A stretch of 64,000 nt of DNA from Novosphingobium malaysiense (GCF_000802225.1 NZ_JTDI01000005.1:186001-250000), one strand, 5' to 3'. Counted from the first letter of the stretch, positions 41,860-51,021 are shown. Notes: a model not told the origin generated them from the letters alone. Translations and numbers: made by a program.

Positions 41860-43082
41860 CCCTTTTGCCGCACCGGTGCCCAGGCGAAATCGCCGGGTTG
41901 ATAGGCCTTGGCGGCACCCGATGACAACAAGCTCTCGATTTCGTCGGGGGCGTATCCCAGTTCGGCAAGCAGGCTGCCGGTATGCTCGCCGATTTCGGGC
42001 GGGGGCAGGTTGGGGCTGACCTGCATCTGGCCGGGGAATTCGGGCACTTCGAAATGAAGCCCGCGAAAGTCCAGTTCGCGCAGCTTGCCCGGCTGGTGTG
42101 CCTGCGGCTTTTCGAGCACGCGTTCGAGCGGCATGACTTCGTTGAAGCCCAGCCCGGCGGCGCGCAGGCGGCGTTCCACCTCGTCGAAATCGAACTTGCC
42201 AACGGCCGCGCGCACGGCGGCTTCGACCGTGTCGCGCGCCTTCTTGCGGTCGCGCAGCTTGGCAAATTGCGGATTGCCGTCCTCGGGCATGTCGAGCGCC
42301 CCGGTCAGCTTTGCCCAATGCGCATCGGTGAGGATCAGCAGATAGACCCAGCGCTCGTCGGACGTGAGATAGGAACCGTAGCCGGGCATCGAGAATTCGC
42401 CGCCGCCTTCCTTCTCCAGCCGTCCGAGCAGCTGCGTCTTGAGCTGCATGCCCGCCAGATCGCGCGCGGCGAGGTGAAGGCCGGTCTCGTATAGGCCGAT
42501 CTCGATCCGCCGGTCGGCCGCACTCGCGTTGGGATCGAGCATGGCCGCGAGCACCCGGATCACGGCGTAAGTGCCGGCAAACTGGTCGTGATAGGAGGGC
42601 CCGAAGCGGGTGGGGCGGCCATCGACGCGGTGGTCGTCCATGGCGCCTGTCGCGGCTTCGGCGATGGGGTTGGTCATCAGGTCGTCGGCCTGCGGGCCGT
42701 GGGTATAGCCCTTGATATGGACGTGCACGATGTCCGGGTTCACCACCATGCAGTCGTCTGCGGTCACGCCCAGCTTGCGTGCCGCCGAGGGGGCAAGGTT
42801 ATGGATCACCACGTCGGCGCTTGCTGCGAGCTTGCCGAACACCTCCTTGCCGCCCCCGGTCGTCAGGTCGAGGCAAATCGCCTGCTTGGAATGGCCGTAG
42901 GCCACGATCGTGCCGGATGGCCCGCCACGCACCAGCGAGCGCGTGGTATCACCCGCGGGCGGCTCGATCTTGATGACCTCGGCGCCCAGCTGCGAAAGGA
43001 TGTGTGTCGCAAACGGCGCGGCGATCATCGTGCCCAGTTCGAGCACGCGCTTGCCGGCCAAAGACATGTAAGGTTCGCTCAT
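41856..43082 (-). CDS. CaiB/BaiF (family III) CoA-transferase
   Basis: A 408-residue family III CoA-transferase with a textbook N-terminus: LAGKRVLELGTMIAAPFATHILSQLGAEVIKIEPPAGDTTR. FGPSYHDQFAGTYAVIRVLAAML covers the region with the catalytic Asp. A second possible ATG at 43067 would shorten it by five codons. First gene of the CaiB-GntR-isochorismatase operon, with a palindromic operator only 17-28 bases upstream of the start codon, overlapping the promoter. It may activate the inducing acid as a CoA ester (inference). Confidence 0.93.
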   Translation of the reverse strand: MSEPYMSLAGKRVLELGTMIAAPFATHILSQLGAEVIKIEPPAGDTTRSLVRGGPSGTIVAYGHSKQAICLDLTTGGGKEVFGKLAASADVVIHNLAPSAARKLGVTADDCMVVNPDIVHVHIKGYTHGPQADDLMTNPIAEAATGAMDDHRVDGRPTRFGPSYHDQFAGTYAVIRVLAAMLDPNASAADRRIEIGLYETGLHLAARDLAGMQLKTQLLGRLEKEGGGEFSMPGYGSYLTSDERWVYLLILTDAHWAKLTGALDMPEDGNPQFAKLRDRKKARDTVEAAVRAAVGKFDFDEVERRLRAAGLGFNEVMPLERVLEKPQAHQPGKLRELDFRGLHFEVPEFPGQMQVSPNLPPPEIGEHTGSLLAELGYAPDEIESLLSSGAAKAYQPGDFAWAPVRQKG

Positions 43083-43098
43083 GCGCGTCTGTTTACAT

Positions 43099-43110
43099 AT
43101 AATGCATTAT
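43099..43110. promoter_or_regulatory. Palindromic operator ATAATGCATTAT (copy 2)
   Basis: Identical to the copy at 40485-40496. It sits in the 103-base divergent gap between the CaiB operon (minus) and the SnoaL-like gene (plus), so it could govern both. An overlapping TGCATTATGCAT extends the symmetry on the right. Confidence 0.72.
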
Positions 43111-43185
43111 GCATCAATAGACTTCGCGAAGAATCCAGTTGGCGCCGGGAACGCCCGGCGCTGACTGGCGAGGAGAGGACAGACC

Positions 43186-43689
43186 GTGACCAGAACCATC
43201 GATGATCTGTTAGCCGAAGCTGAAATTCGCGACTTGCATATTCGCTATTGTCGCGGTGCAGACAGAATGGATTTCGATCTCATGCGCAGTTCTTTCCATC
43301 CAGATGCCGTAGTTGACTATGGCCAGTTCGGAACCACAGTCGACGATTTGATTGCAGGTGCGGAAGAGGGCCTGAAGACATTTCTGGTCACCACACACTC
43401 TACCGCTAATCAATTGGTGGAAATCAATGGCGACTGTGCTTGGGCAGAGCACTATACTCTGGCAACGCACCGGTTATCCGAAACCGACGAGGCAACCTTG
43501 CGCGACTATGTGGTGAGCCTTCGATATATCGATCGCCTCGAAAGGCGGGCAGGGACATGGAAGATCGCGATGCGCAAGCTGGTTGTCGACTGGATGCGGA
43601 CCGACCCCGTGGATGCCGGACAGGCAGCTCCCAAGGGAGAGCTGGGACGGCGCGATCGCAGCGACCCGTCCTATCTGCGCAACGTGTGA
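43186..43689 (+). CDS. SnoaL/NTF2-like protein
   Basis: A 167-residue single-domain NTF2 fold: LLAEAEIRDLHIRYCRGADRMDFDLMRSSFHPDAVVDYG is the SnoaL_4-type N-terminal block, and YIDRLERRAGTWKIAMRKLVVDWMR the C-terminal sheet. GTG 43186 follows gaggagaggacagacc. It is closely patterned on the protein at 51886, a paralogue. Family roles include ketosteroid-isomerase-like or polyketide-cyclase-like chemistry and dehydration; which applies is unknown. It is divergent from the CaiB operon across the palindromic operator. Confidence 0.85.
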   Translation: MTRTIDDLLAEAEIRDLHIRYCRGADRMDFDLMRSSFHPDAVVDYGQFGTTVDDLIAGAEEGLKTFLVTTHSTANQLVEINGDCAWAEHYTLATHRLSETDEATLRDYVVSLRYIDRLERRAGTWKIAMRKLVVDWMRTDPVDAGQAAPKGELGRRDRSDPSYLRNV

Positions 43690-43990
43690 GGATGGCTAAC
43701 CCTTGGCCGTTCAAGGCGCCACCGCTATGCCGGCACTTGCCTTTCGGTGCAGCCGCAGACGACCTTTAACGGACCGTGTTCGTCATCCGTTCCCGCTGTA
43801 CAGGCCGACAGTAAGTTGTACTGGCATTGTCCGCGCCAGTCTGTATCGACGTCATCTTCGCGTGCCGATGCGTTGCCTGCATTCAGCCGTTGTAGCAGTG
43901 CGTCGGTCGGCGTCCTCACGAGGAAGCCGGCTTTTGGCGTGGGAGAGGGCGATTGGGGAGGCGAACCTGACGAACGCAAATGACGGAGCG
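43690..43990 (+). other. Spacer / leader before GntR gene
   Basis: These 301 bases are open in the GntR frame back to 43703, but the translation (rich in Arg, Cys and Ser) is not protein-like. CTGTACAG near 43797 is a short palindrome, a possible promoter-proximal site. No separate gene is supported. Confidence 0.35.
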
Positions 43991-44758
43991 GTGATCGACG
44001 AGAACGGAACGCCCGTATACCTGCAAATCGCTCGTGAGTTGAAGCGCGATATATTCGCGGGCCATTATCCGGTGGGGTCTCGTCTCCCGACGGAAATGCT
44101 GCTTGCGCAGAAATACGATGTCAGTCGCAACACTGTCCGCGAGGCGCTGAGGAAACTTCGGGATGAGAAGCTGATCCAGTCCAGGCGTGGTTCGGGTACG
44201 CGCATTCTTCCGCCCCAGTCGAGCAACTCCAACTTTCTCCATGCCATGACGATCGACGATTTCCAGAGCTATGCCGAGCGCTGGAAATTTGACATCGATG
44301 TCATAGAATTAAGGAACCTGCCGAAGGATTTCGCTGATTGGCTGGACGTTCCGCAGGAGGAAGATTGGCTGACGATCCAGGGGCTTTCGCGAACGCATGG
44401 TGCCAAGCACCCCGAATGCTGGGTGCAGATGTTCGTGAAACAGGACTTCGCCGCCATCGGGCGGCTGATTCCGACTCATCCGGGGCCGGTGTTCAAGCTC
44501 ATCGAGGATATGTTCGGCGAGAAAATCGTGGAACTGACGCAGGAAATCTCGGCAGAGCTGATTACAGGCAAGCTTGCCAAAATGCTGGAAGTGGATCCGG
44601 GGAGCCCCGCCATAGTGGTGCGTAGAGCCTTCAAGGCGGCAGACGGGCGTATTGTCGAAAGCGCACTTGAGACCTATCCCGCCGCACGCTTCCGGTATCA
44701 AGTGAGCTTGCACCGCAGCGAAGACGTACCACCCCGGCCAGATCCCGGTGCTCGTTAG
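43991..44758 (+). CDS. GntR-family regulator, HutC/UTRA subgroup
   Basis: About 255 residues. The winged-helix part (TPVYLQIARELKRDIFAGHYPVGSRLPTEMLLAQKYDVSRNTVREALRKLRDEKLIQSRRGSGTRI) is complete, and the UTRA sensor domain (LSRTHGAKHPECWVQMFVKQDFAAIG, VRRAFKAADGRIVESALETYP) follows. The start is uncertain. GTG 43991 gives the usual length, but CTG 43967 has the better ribosome site (ggggaggcgaac) and would add eight residues. It lies between two SnoaL-like genes near a molybdenum enzyme gene, its probable target. Ligand unknown. Confidence 0.85.
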   Translation: MIDENGTPVYLQIARELKRDIFAGHYPVGSRLPTEMLLAQKYDVSRNTVREALRKLRDEKLIQSRRGSGTRILPPQSSNSNFLHAMTIDDFQSYAERWKFDIDVIELRNLPKDFADWLDVPQEEDWLTIQGLSRTHGAKHPECWVQMFVKQDFAAIGRLIPTHPGPVFKLIEDMFGEKIVELTQEISAELITGKLAKMLEVDPGSPAIVVRRAFKAADGRIVESALETYPAARFRYQVSLHRSEDVPPRPDPGAR

Positions 44759-44775
44759 TATTTGCGCGACGCAGC

Positions 44776-45180
44776 CTAGGTGATGGCGGCGATTATGGAT
44801 TGCGCATCGTAGAGAAACGGACGCATTTCCACCGCCTTGCCGTTCCTGATGCGCCAGAGTTCCATGATGTCGGTCGCGAAGGGCTGCCGGCTGATCCGCC
44901 CGACGCCCTTGATGCCCAGATGGACGACCACCTCATCGCCGCCGGCGAGATAATTGTAAATTTCAACCTCGAACTCGTCGAAGTTTGACAGGACACCCGC
45001 CAACGCCTCTTTCATTCGCTCGCGGCCTTCGAATATTCCTCCATAGGGGAGCGCGGGCGCCTCGTGCAGCACGCAATCGTCCGCCATCGTGTTGGCGTAC
45101 GCACCGTCGCGATCGCCTCGCTTCAGATATTCGTAGAAACGCTTTACGACGGCGATATTGGCTTCTTCACTCTGTTCCAA
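44776..45180 (-). CDS. SnoaL-like NTF2-fold protein
   Basis: A 134-residue NTF2-fold protein: NIAVVKRFYEYLKRGDRDGAYANTMADDCVLHEAPALPYGG, then GRERMKEALAGVLSNFDEFEVEIYNYLAGGDEVVVHLGIKG and IMELWRIRNGKAVEMRPFLYDA. This is the nogalonic-acid cyclase/limonene-epoxide hydrolase-like type. The TTG start at 45180 has a weak agggtcgaac in front. Encoded downstream of the molybdopterin enzyme in the same direction (75-base gap). Confidence 0.82.
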   Translation of the reverse strand: MEQSEEANIAVVKRFYEYLKRGDRDGAYANTMADDCVLHEAPALPYGGIFEGRERMKEALAGVLSNFDEFEVEIYNYLAGGDEVVVHLGIKGVGRISRQPFATDIMELWRIRNGKAVEMRPFLYDAQSIIAAIT

Positions 45181-45255
45181 TGTTCGACCCTGCTCTAATA
45201 ATTTCGTCGGAGGTTTCCGGCTTGGTCGGAGGTCTCACGTCCGGATTACGATACG

Positions 45256-47427
45256 TCAGGTTCCCGCAACGGCTGCGGGTGTCACTGAGATCGGCAGCGC
45301 GCCCATCCTCGGCATGCCGGTATGCTCCTCGAAATCGTCCTGCCAGGACGTCAGATGATTGACGTTGGTGCCGTCGATGCGCGGGTCAGCCTGCGGCGAT
45401 GGCGACGAGCCGAAGCCATGCATCAGGGAAACGACCTTGCGACGCAGCCCTTCGTCTTTCTCCGCGATGGCACGCACTTGGCCGTGGCGAGACCGGATCA
45501 GCACTTCGTCGCCCGGGCTGACGCCGATTTCAGCCATGTCGCGAGGATGCATGAACGCAGGATTGTAGGACCATTTAAGAATGCCCGGAGCCTTCGCGAA
45601 CGTGTTGGTCGCATTCTGGAGGCGTCCGGGAATGAGCAGGAAGGCGAACTCCGTATCGATGCCCCTGCGTACTTCGGGGTCTTCGCGCGCGACATTGGCC
45701 AGTTCGCGAAGCATGTCGGCATTCGCCAGGTCGAGGCGGGCGGTGCATGCCGGGTCGCGCGAAAGGACCTGCTTGCGCGCAGCCTCGAAGACATGCCCGT
45801 ACGAATGGCGCCGAACCTCGTCGAGCGGGATGGCCGAACCTGCGCACATCATGTCGTAGATTTGCGACGTGTTCGGCTCATGTTGCATGTCGAGTTCAGG
45901 TTCGACTTTCTGGGCCGAACGCCAGTTCGTGATCTTGAGCGGCAGGTTCAGTCGCTGGGCAACCCGATAGTAGATCTGCCAAGCTTCGAGCAGGTCGGAA
46001 CCCTCCGGCGGTTCCAGCAGGGCTGGGCCGCAGTACGCGAATGGCTCCGCCCAGCCGTAGCCTGAATGTCCCGAATTCGAGATGATTTCGTTCAGTACCG
46101 ATATCGCCGGAATTTCGAACTGCGCCTTGGTCGCAATCACGTAGTCGGCAAGCTTGGCCGTGGGCGAAAGGACAAGATCGTGTATGACGAGCAGGTCAAG
46201 CGCGCGCAAGGCCTCGACCGTCTTGTCGTGTTGAGGCCAGCTTTGTACCGCGCCGCCGTGGAGAAACAGCGCCTTCACTTGCCCCGCGCCTGGCGTGAGT
46301 ATTTCATCCGGCAGCGCTGCCAGCGGCATGCCAGCAGGCGTCGGCTCACAGTTTCCAACCCGCATCTTCTTGCCGAAACCCCAGGCCGGATAGGGCGCAA
46401 TGGGCTGGGCCCGGAATTCCCGTTCGGGAAGCAGCACACTGGGGTGCATCGCTTGTTGCCCTTCACCGGCCCAGAAGCCGCGCAGGGTGTTGAGGCAAAG
46501 CGCCAGGTAACTGCTGAGCAACCCGCGCGTTGCCATGCTCGGTCCCGTCCCGAGCCCGATATCGCCACGTTTCGCCTGCATCAGGGCTTTGGCTACGGCG
46601 TGCAAGTCCGCTGCCGAAATTCCGGCGCGCGCAGCCACGTATTCGGGAGTGAAACGTTCGACAGCTGCCGAAAGCGCAGCAAGTCCATTCGCATTGGTGT
46701 CGACGAACGCCCGGTCGACACCGTCTTCGCGCACCAGCAGATGGACGAGGCCCGCCAATATCGTCGGATCCTCGCCCGGGATGGGTTGGAGGTGGATGTC
46801 GGCCAGCCTCGCCGTTTCTGTTCGGCGCGGGTCGATCACGATCAGTTTGCCGCGCCGTTTGCGCATGGCCTTGATCTGCATGCCGGGATTCTGCGGAAGG
46901 TACTGCTTCGAATTGATCGGATTGCCGCCCACGATCATGAAGAGGTCGCGCTCTTGGGGACGGATACGGCCGCCGTGCCATCGACCGTGTAATGCATAGC
47001 CGATTGTCATCCCGGGCTGATCGATCGTCGATGCCGAAAATAGCATGGGCGACCCGATCGCTTCGAGAAAGGAGATCATCAGCGTCGACGCGGCCGGTTG
47101 CTCGATTACGCCACCAGAAAGATAGGCCGCAACCGAGCGAGGACCGTGCCTGTCAATCAGAACGCGGATACGCTCAGCCAATTCCCCCACCAGGTCTTCA
47201 CTGGATATAGGGATGAAGCTGCCGTCTTCCTGCCGCTTTAGAGACGACTTCAAACGGTCCGGACGGTTGTGAACGCTCGGCAGGGCCCTGCCTTTCGGGC
47301 AGGTGTAGCCCTTGTAGAGCGGCGCTGCCCGGTTTCCGATCACCCTGGTTGCCCGTGCTTGGTCTATGGTTACTTGGATCGGGCAGAAGGCGTTGCATGA
47401 CCGGCAGATTGTTCTCGCTTGCTTCAA
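45256..47427 (-). CDS. Molybdopterin-dependent oxidoreductase (DMSO-reductase superfamily)
   Basis: About 723 residues. The N-terminus binds a 4Fe-4S cluster with Cys8, Cys11, Cys15 and Cys43 (CRSCNAFC ... YTCPKG). The molybdopterin-binding core (FMIVGGNPINSKQYLPQNPG, KLIVIDPRRTETARLADIHLQPIPGEDPTIL) and C-terminal MGD-binding barrel (NPAFMHPRDMAEIGVSPGDEVLIRSRHG) follow. No TAT signal is visible and no electron-transfer or membrane subunit is encoded nearby, so it is a cytoplasmic single-subunit type. TTG 47427 was chosen for ggagagg seven bases upstream; GTG 47436 and ATG 47610 are alternatives. Reaction (oxidation, hydration or transhydroxylation) undetermined. Confidence 0.9.
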   Translation of the reverse strand: MKQARTICRSCNAFCPIQVTIDQARATRVIGNRAAPLYKGYTCPKGRALPSVHNRPDRLKSSLKRQEDGSFIPISSEDLVGELAERIRVLIDRHGPRSVAAYLSGGVIEQPAASTLMISFLEAIGSPMLFSASTIDQPGMTIGYALHGRWHGGRIRPQERDLFMIVGGNPINSKQYLPQNPGMQIKAMRKRRGKLIVIDPRRTETARLADIHLQPIPGEDPTILAGLVHLLVREDGVDRAFVDTNANGLAALSAAVERFTPEYVAARAGISAADLHAVAKALMQAKRGDIGLGTGPSMATRGLLSSYLALCLNTLRGFWAGEGQQAMHPSVLLPEREFRAQPIAPYPAWGFGKKMRVGNCEPTPAGMPLAALPDEILTPGAGQVKALFLHGGAVQSWPQHDKTVEALRALDLLVIHDLVLSPTAKLADYVIATKAQFEIPAISVLNEIISNSGHSGYGWAEPFAYCGPALLEPPEGSDLLEAWQIYYRVAQRLNLPLKITNWRSAQKVEPELDMQHEPNTSQIYDMMCAGSAIPLDEVRRHSYGHVFEAARKQVLSRDPACTARLDLANADMLRELANVAREDPEVRRGIDTEFAFLLIPGRLQNATNTFAKAPGILKWSYNPAFMHPRDMAEIGVSPGDEVLIRSRHGQVRAIAEKDEGLRRKVVSLMHGFGSSPSPQADPRIDGTNVNHLTSWQDDFEEHTGMPRMGALPISVTPAAVAGT

Positions 47428-47965
47428 AGTCAGCACCTCTCCGCACTGCCGAGCGGTTCGCTTATCCGTACTCGCCTGTTCCCAGCGTACTATAACTAGA
47501 AATGTATGGACAATGATAACGTTGCGGGCATCTCGGTCAATAGGGCGCGCGCGAAGCGGGCGTTCAGGCGAGGCGCGGAAACGTGCAGATATGCAACCAA
47601 TATCCTCCATTTTCGCAGATGCAGCTCACGCATCGTGATTTGAACCTAAGGACCCAATGCCTTTCGTGCGAGAGGTATGTTGCGACATTGACTTCGCCTG
47701 ATTTTGCAAATTATGTCCATACAAATAGTCAGGTTGAAATGAGGCAGCAAGGGCAGGGCAAAGCTGTGAGTTGCCAATCGGCAGCTTGCCATTGTGTGAC
47801 CGATGCCTTAAAAGACTGCATATTCGAATAGTATACGTATATACGAATATTTTGAGGTTGGGGGAAGCGCGGTTCAGGCCTGATTACCGGCCTCGGCAGA
47901 TCGGACCATAAGCCCCGAAGAGGCATGGCGGATCGCGCTCAGGAAATACCGAGGGAGGATGTCAA
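47428..47965. promoter_or_regulatory. Divergent control region with GTATATACGAA motif
   Basis: A 538-base gap between the molybdenum enzyme gene (minus) and the TonB receptor (plus). No gene was recognised. At 47820-47850, ATATTCG and CGAATAT arms surround TATACGTATA (a perfect palindrome, 47832-47841). GTATATACGAATA spans 47837-47849. The same core recurs at 57394-57405 and 62579-62610. It is the likely operator for receptor expression. Confidence 0.6.
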
Positions 47966-50362
47966 ATGAACAGAAGGTTGGTTTACCTGCTTTGCGGTGC
48001 GGCCTTGGTGCTGCCCGGCGGCAACGCTATGGCCCAGTCGAGCGACACTCGCGATGCGGCGTCGAACGATGTGTTCGATGAGATCGTCGTTACCGCGAGA
48101 AAGCGTGACGAAACACTGCAGAATGTCCCTGTGGCCGTTACCGCCATCGGTTCGGAATCGCTTTCGGACAATCTGGCCCAAGATCTGACGAAGCTTGCCG
48201 AACTCGCTCCGCAAGTCTCGGTTGGCGAAGGCGGCTCGGGCACCGGTGCCGTCATTTCCATCCGCGGCATTAGTTCGTCGTCGAGCGATGCGGGTTTTGA
48301 CCAGAGCGTGCTGGTGGAAATGGACGGGGTTCCCTTCAGTCGCGGCACGATAATCGGTGCACGCCTGTTCGACGTCGCCAATGTTCAGGTTCTTGCTGGT
48401 CCGCAGGCGCTGTTCTTTGGCAAGAATTCTCCTGCAGGCGTCATTTCGATCAATTCGGCAGACCCAACGTCGACTTTCGAAGCCTACGCAAAGGCGGGCT
48501 ACGAATTTACCGCCGACCAATATTATACCGAATCCGCCATCTCCGGCCCGCTTACGGATACACTTTCTGGACGCGTCGCCTTGCGAACCAGCACCCAGAA
48601 AGGCTGGACGCGCAACTATGCTCCCGTCGTTCCAGATATCTTCGGCGCGGCGACGACCACCACCGGCGCGATTCCCAAGCGCATGCCCGCTTCCGATGAA
48701 TTGGCCGCCAGAGTGAGCCTGCTCTGGGAGCCTTCGGACAGCTTCAGCGCGAAATTCAAATATACGATCAACTCGGTCGAGACGAACACCGGCAACGGCA
48801 ATACCGAGCCCTATTGTATCGGTGACACGCTGGCTGCGAACGCTCCTGTAATCGTGGGCGTGGTTCCTTCACCCGGAGCCGACTGCTATGCCGACAGGCG
48901 CACGTCCCACGCTGCGGCGGCACCGATCTACGCACGGAATGCGCGCTTCGCGAATGGCGGCAGGCCGTATAACGACAGGCTTTTCCACTTTGCTGTCCTG
49001 GAACTCCAGAAGTCGTTCGGCAATCTCGAATTGACATCCAACACCGGTTACTACGACGAAGACTTCAAGCTGATGAACGTCACCGACTGGTCTGCCTACG
49101 CGACGATCTGGGCGGCGGCGCGCTACCAATACGAACTTTTCACGCAAGAGCTGCGGCTGGCATCGGATTTCGATGGACCACTCAATTTCATGGTCGGCGG
49201 CTATTACGAACATTCGAAGCGTCCATTCGACAATGTTCCGGAAATCTTCCACGTCTACAATCCGGATGCCGACAACTATATCAGCGCAGACATGTCGTCC
49301 GTGACGAAAGGAAATTACTATTCCGCCTTCGCCGAACTGACCCTGGACATCACCCCCCAACTCGAGCTGTCCGGCGGCGCGCGTTGGAGCCGCGATGAAA
49401 AGAAAATGCGTCAGGTCAACCTCAGTGTGGGGCCAGCCTGGCAGCAACTGCGGGCGCCCGGCGACCCACTTTACGTGGACTATAGCGACAACCACATTTC
49501 GCCCGAAGTGACGCTGACCTATCGGCCGAATGCGAACCATACCGCCTACGTCGCGTACAAGACCGGCTACAAGGCGGGGGGCATATCCAACCCCTTCCTT
49601 CTCAATGCCACCGACACAGCGGACGACCTGCTTTTCCGGCCGGAAATCGCGGAAGGGTTTGAAGTCGGCTACAAGGCCACACTGGCTGGCGGCACGCTAC
49701 GTTTCGATATCAATGCCTATACCTACAAGTATGACGATCTTCAGGTCGTCTCGGCCGACAACAGCGGCATTCTGCAGGACTTCAACCTGACCAACGCCGC
49801 TGCCTCGCGAGTGAAGGGCATACAGGCCTCAGCCAATTGGCAGGCGACGGATGCGCTCCGGCTGCATGGCAACCTTGGCCTGAACAGCGCCAAATACACC
49901 AAATACGATAATGCCCAGTGCTTCGCGTTCCAGACCGAGGCCCAGGGCTGTGTCGATATCGATCCGGATCCCAACGTCACTTTCAGGGTGCAGGACCTAT
50001 CCGGGAAGCGCCTCATTCGGGCGCCAAAGCTGACCTTTACCATCGGCGGCGAGTATCAGCCGCAGTTGATTTCCGGCTGGGACACGTCGATCTCGGCATC
50101 CGGTGCCTATACTTCCAGTTATCAGGCGACGACCGACAACGCTCCGGGCGGGGTCCAGAAAAGCTACTGGCTGCTGAACGCCGCGCTCAAGGTGGGCCCG
50201 GAAGACGGTTCCTACGAATTCGCCCTCATCGGCCGGAACCTTACCGACAGCTACTACAAGCTGCAGGCATTCGCATGGACGGCCGCGGGCAATCCAGATC
50301 AGTATGTAGCGTTCTGGAACCGTCCGCGGGAAGTGGTCATTCAGGCGACGGCTCGCTTCTGA
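47966..50362 (+). CDS. TonB-dependent outer-membrane receptor
   Basis: A 798-residue receptor with signal peptide (RRLVYLLCGAALVLPGGNAMAQ, cut near residue 24) and TonB box FDEIVVTARKRDETLQNVPVAVT. The plug includes ANVQVLAGPQALFFGKNSPAGVISI, closely matching the plug of the receptor at 1901, and the barrel ends in VIQATARF with terminal Phe. ATG follows gggaggatgtcaa. It heads a + strand operon with two SnoaL-like proteins and an SDR, and lies behind a candidate operator shared with two other operons. The ligand is probably the substrate of those operons. Confidence 0.95.
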   Translation: MNRRLVYLLCGAALVLPGGNAMAQSSDTRDAASNDVFDEIVVTARKRDETLQNVPVAVTAIGSESLSDNLAQDLTKLAELAPQVSVGEGGSGTGAVISIRGISSSSSDAGFDQSVLVEMDGVPFSRGTIIGARLFDVANVQVLAGPQALFFGKNSPAGVISINSADPTSTFEAYAKAGYEFTADQYYTESAISGPLTDTLSGRVALRTSTQKGWTRNYAPVVPDIFGAATTTTGAIPKRMPASDELAARVSLLWEPSDSFSAKFKYTINSVETNTGNGNTEPYCIGDTLAANAPVIVGVVPSPGADCYADRRTSHAAAAPIYARNARFANGGRPYNDRLFHFAVLELQKSFGNLELTSNTGYYDEDFKLMNVTDWSAYATIWAAARYQYELFTQELRLASDFDGPLNFMVGGYYEHSKRPFDNVPEIFHVYNPDADNYISADMSSVTKGNYYSAFAELTLDITPQLELSGGARWSRDEKKMRQVNLSVGPAWQQLRAPGDPLYVDYSDNHISPEVTLTYRPNANHTAYVAYKTGYKAGGISNPFLLNATDTADDLLFRPEIAEGFEVGYKATLAGGTLRFDINAYTYKYDDLQVVSADNSGILQDFNLTNAAASRVKGIQASANWQATDALRLHGNLGLNSAKYTKYDNAQCFAFQTEAQGCVDIDPDPNVTFRVQDLSGKRLIRAPKLTFTIGGEYQPQLISGWDTSISASGAYTSSYQATTDNAPGGVQKSYWLLNAALKVGPEDGSYEFALIGRNLTDSYYKLQAFAWTAAGNPDQYVAFWNRPREVVIQATARF

Positions 50363-50398
50363 CCATAGCGAACCGCACCGACATGCATTTGCTCCGGG

Positions 50399-50425
50399 CA
50401 TGCATCGTACCTGCGACGGTGCATG
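50399..50425 (+). terminator. Stem-loop after TonB receptor gene
   Basis: CATGCATCGT (50399-50408) pairs with ACGGTGCATG (50416-50425) with one G-T pair and a seven-base loop. A T-rich tattle (ttttgtttt) lies about 20 bases further on, too far for a classical terminator. It may attenuate transcription into the downstream genes. Confidence 0.4.
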
Positions 50426-50486
50426 TCTCGGCGCTTGCATTTTGTTTTGGCAAGGTTGCCGAACAGGGAAAGGGGACAGTGCGCGG

Positions 50487-51014
50487 ATGACCGATGACAT
50501 TGCCGCGGAAGCCGCAGTCCGCCGGCTGCATGCGCTGTACACCGACGCGGTGTGGCGCAAGGACGTCGATGCGTTCGGCGCCTGCTTTACCGACGACGCA
50601 CAATGGAGGCTGTCCGGTATCGTCGTTGAAGGCCGCGCCAATATTGCCAGGTTCATGGCGGCGGCGTTCGACAAATACCGACGGATTCTCCTGACGTTCC
50701 GCTCGCCGATCGTCGATGTCGTCGAGGAGGGTGAAATTGTCGCCCGGACATATGTCTCGGAACGCAGTGTTCTTGCCAACGGACAGGCCTATGGGCCTAT
50801 CGGCACTTACTATGACCGATTTGCCGTAGTGGACGGTGCGCTCAAGTTCTCATGGCGCTTGTTCATGAGCGACTACATCGGTCCGCCGGACATGTCGGGG
50901 ACGTTTTACGACAATCCCGATTTTGGTCCGCCGCCGGCCATGCCTGCGCTCGACCAGCCTACCTTCGATCGGTCGGGAATCCTTACAGGCGCGAAAGGCG
51001 ATACGAGAGATTAG
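50487..51014 (+). CDS. SnoaL-like NTF2-fold protein
   Basis: A 175-residue NTF2-fold protein: VRRLHALYTDAVWRKDVDAFGACFTDDAQWRLSGIVVEG is the helix/strand start, and FRSPIVDVVEEGEIVARTYVSERSVLANG a central sheet. A Pro-rich tail (PPPAMPALDQP) follows. ATG 50487 has aaaggggacagtgcgcgg upstream. Second gene of the receptor operon. It may dehydrate or isomerise the imported substrate; no catalytic residue can be named. Confidence 0.83.
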   Translation: MTDDIAAEAAVRRLHALYTDAVWRKDVDAFGACFTDDAQWRLSGIVVEGRANIARFMAAAFDKYRRILLTFRSPIVDVVEEGEIVARTYVSERSVLANGQAYGPIGTYYDRFAVVDGALKFSWRLFMSDYIGPPDMSGTFYDNPDFGPPPAMPALDQPTFDRSGILTGAKGDTRD

Positions 51015-51021
51015 TCAGGTG

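Noticed and set aside
43703..43990. 96-codon N-terminal extension of the GntR gene
   Set aside because: Composition is not protein-like, and GntR proteins start just before the PVYLQI block.
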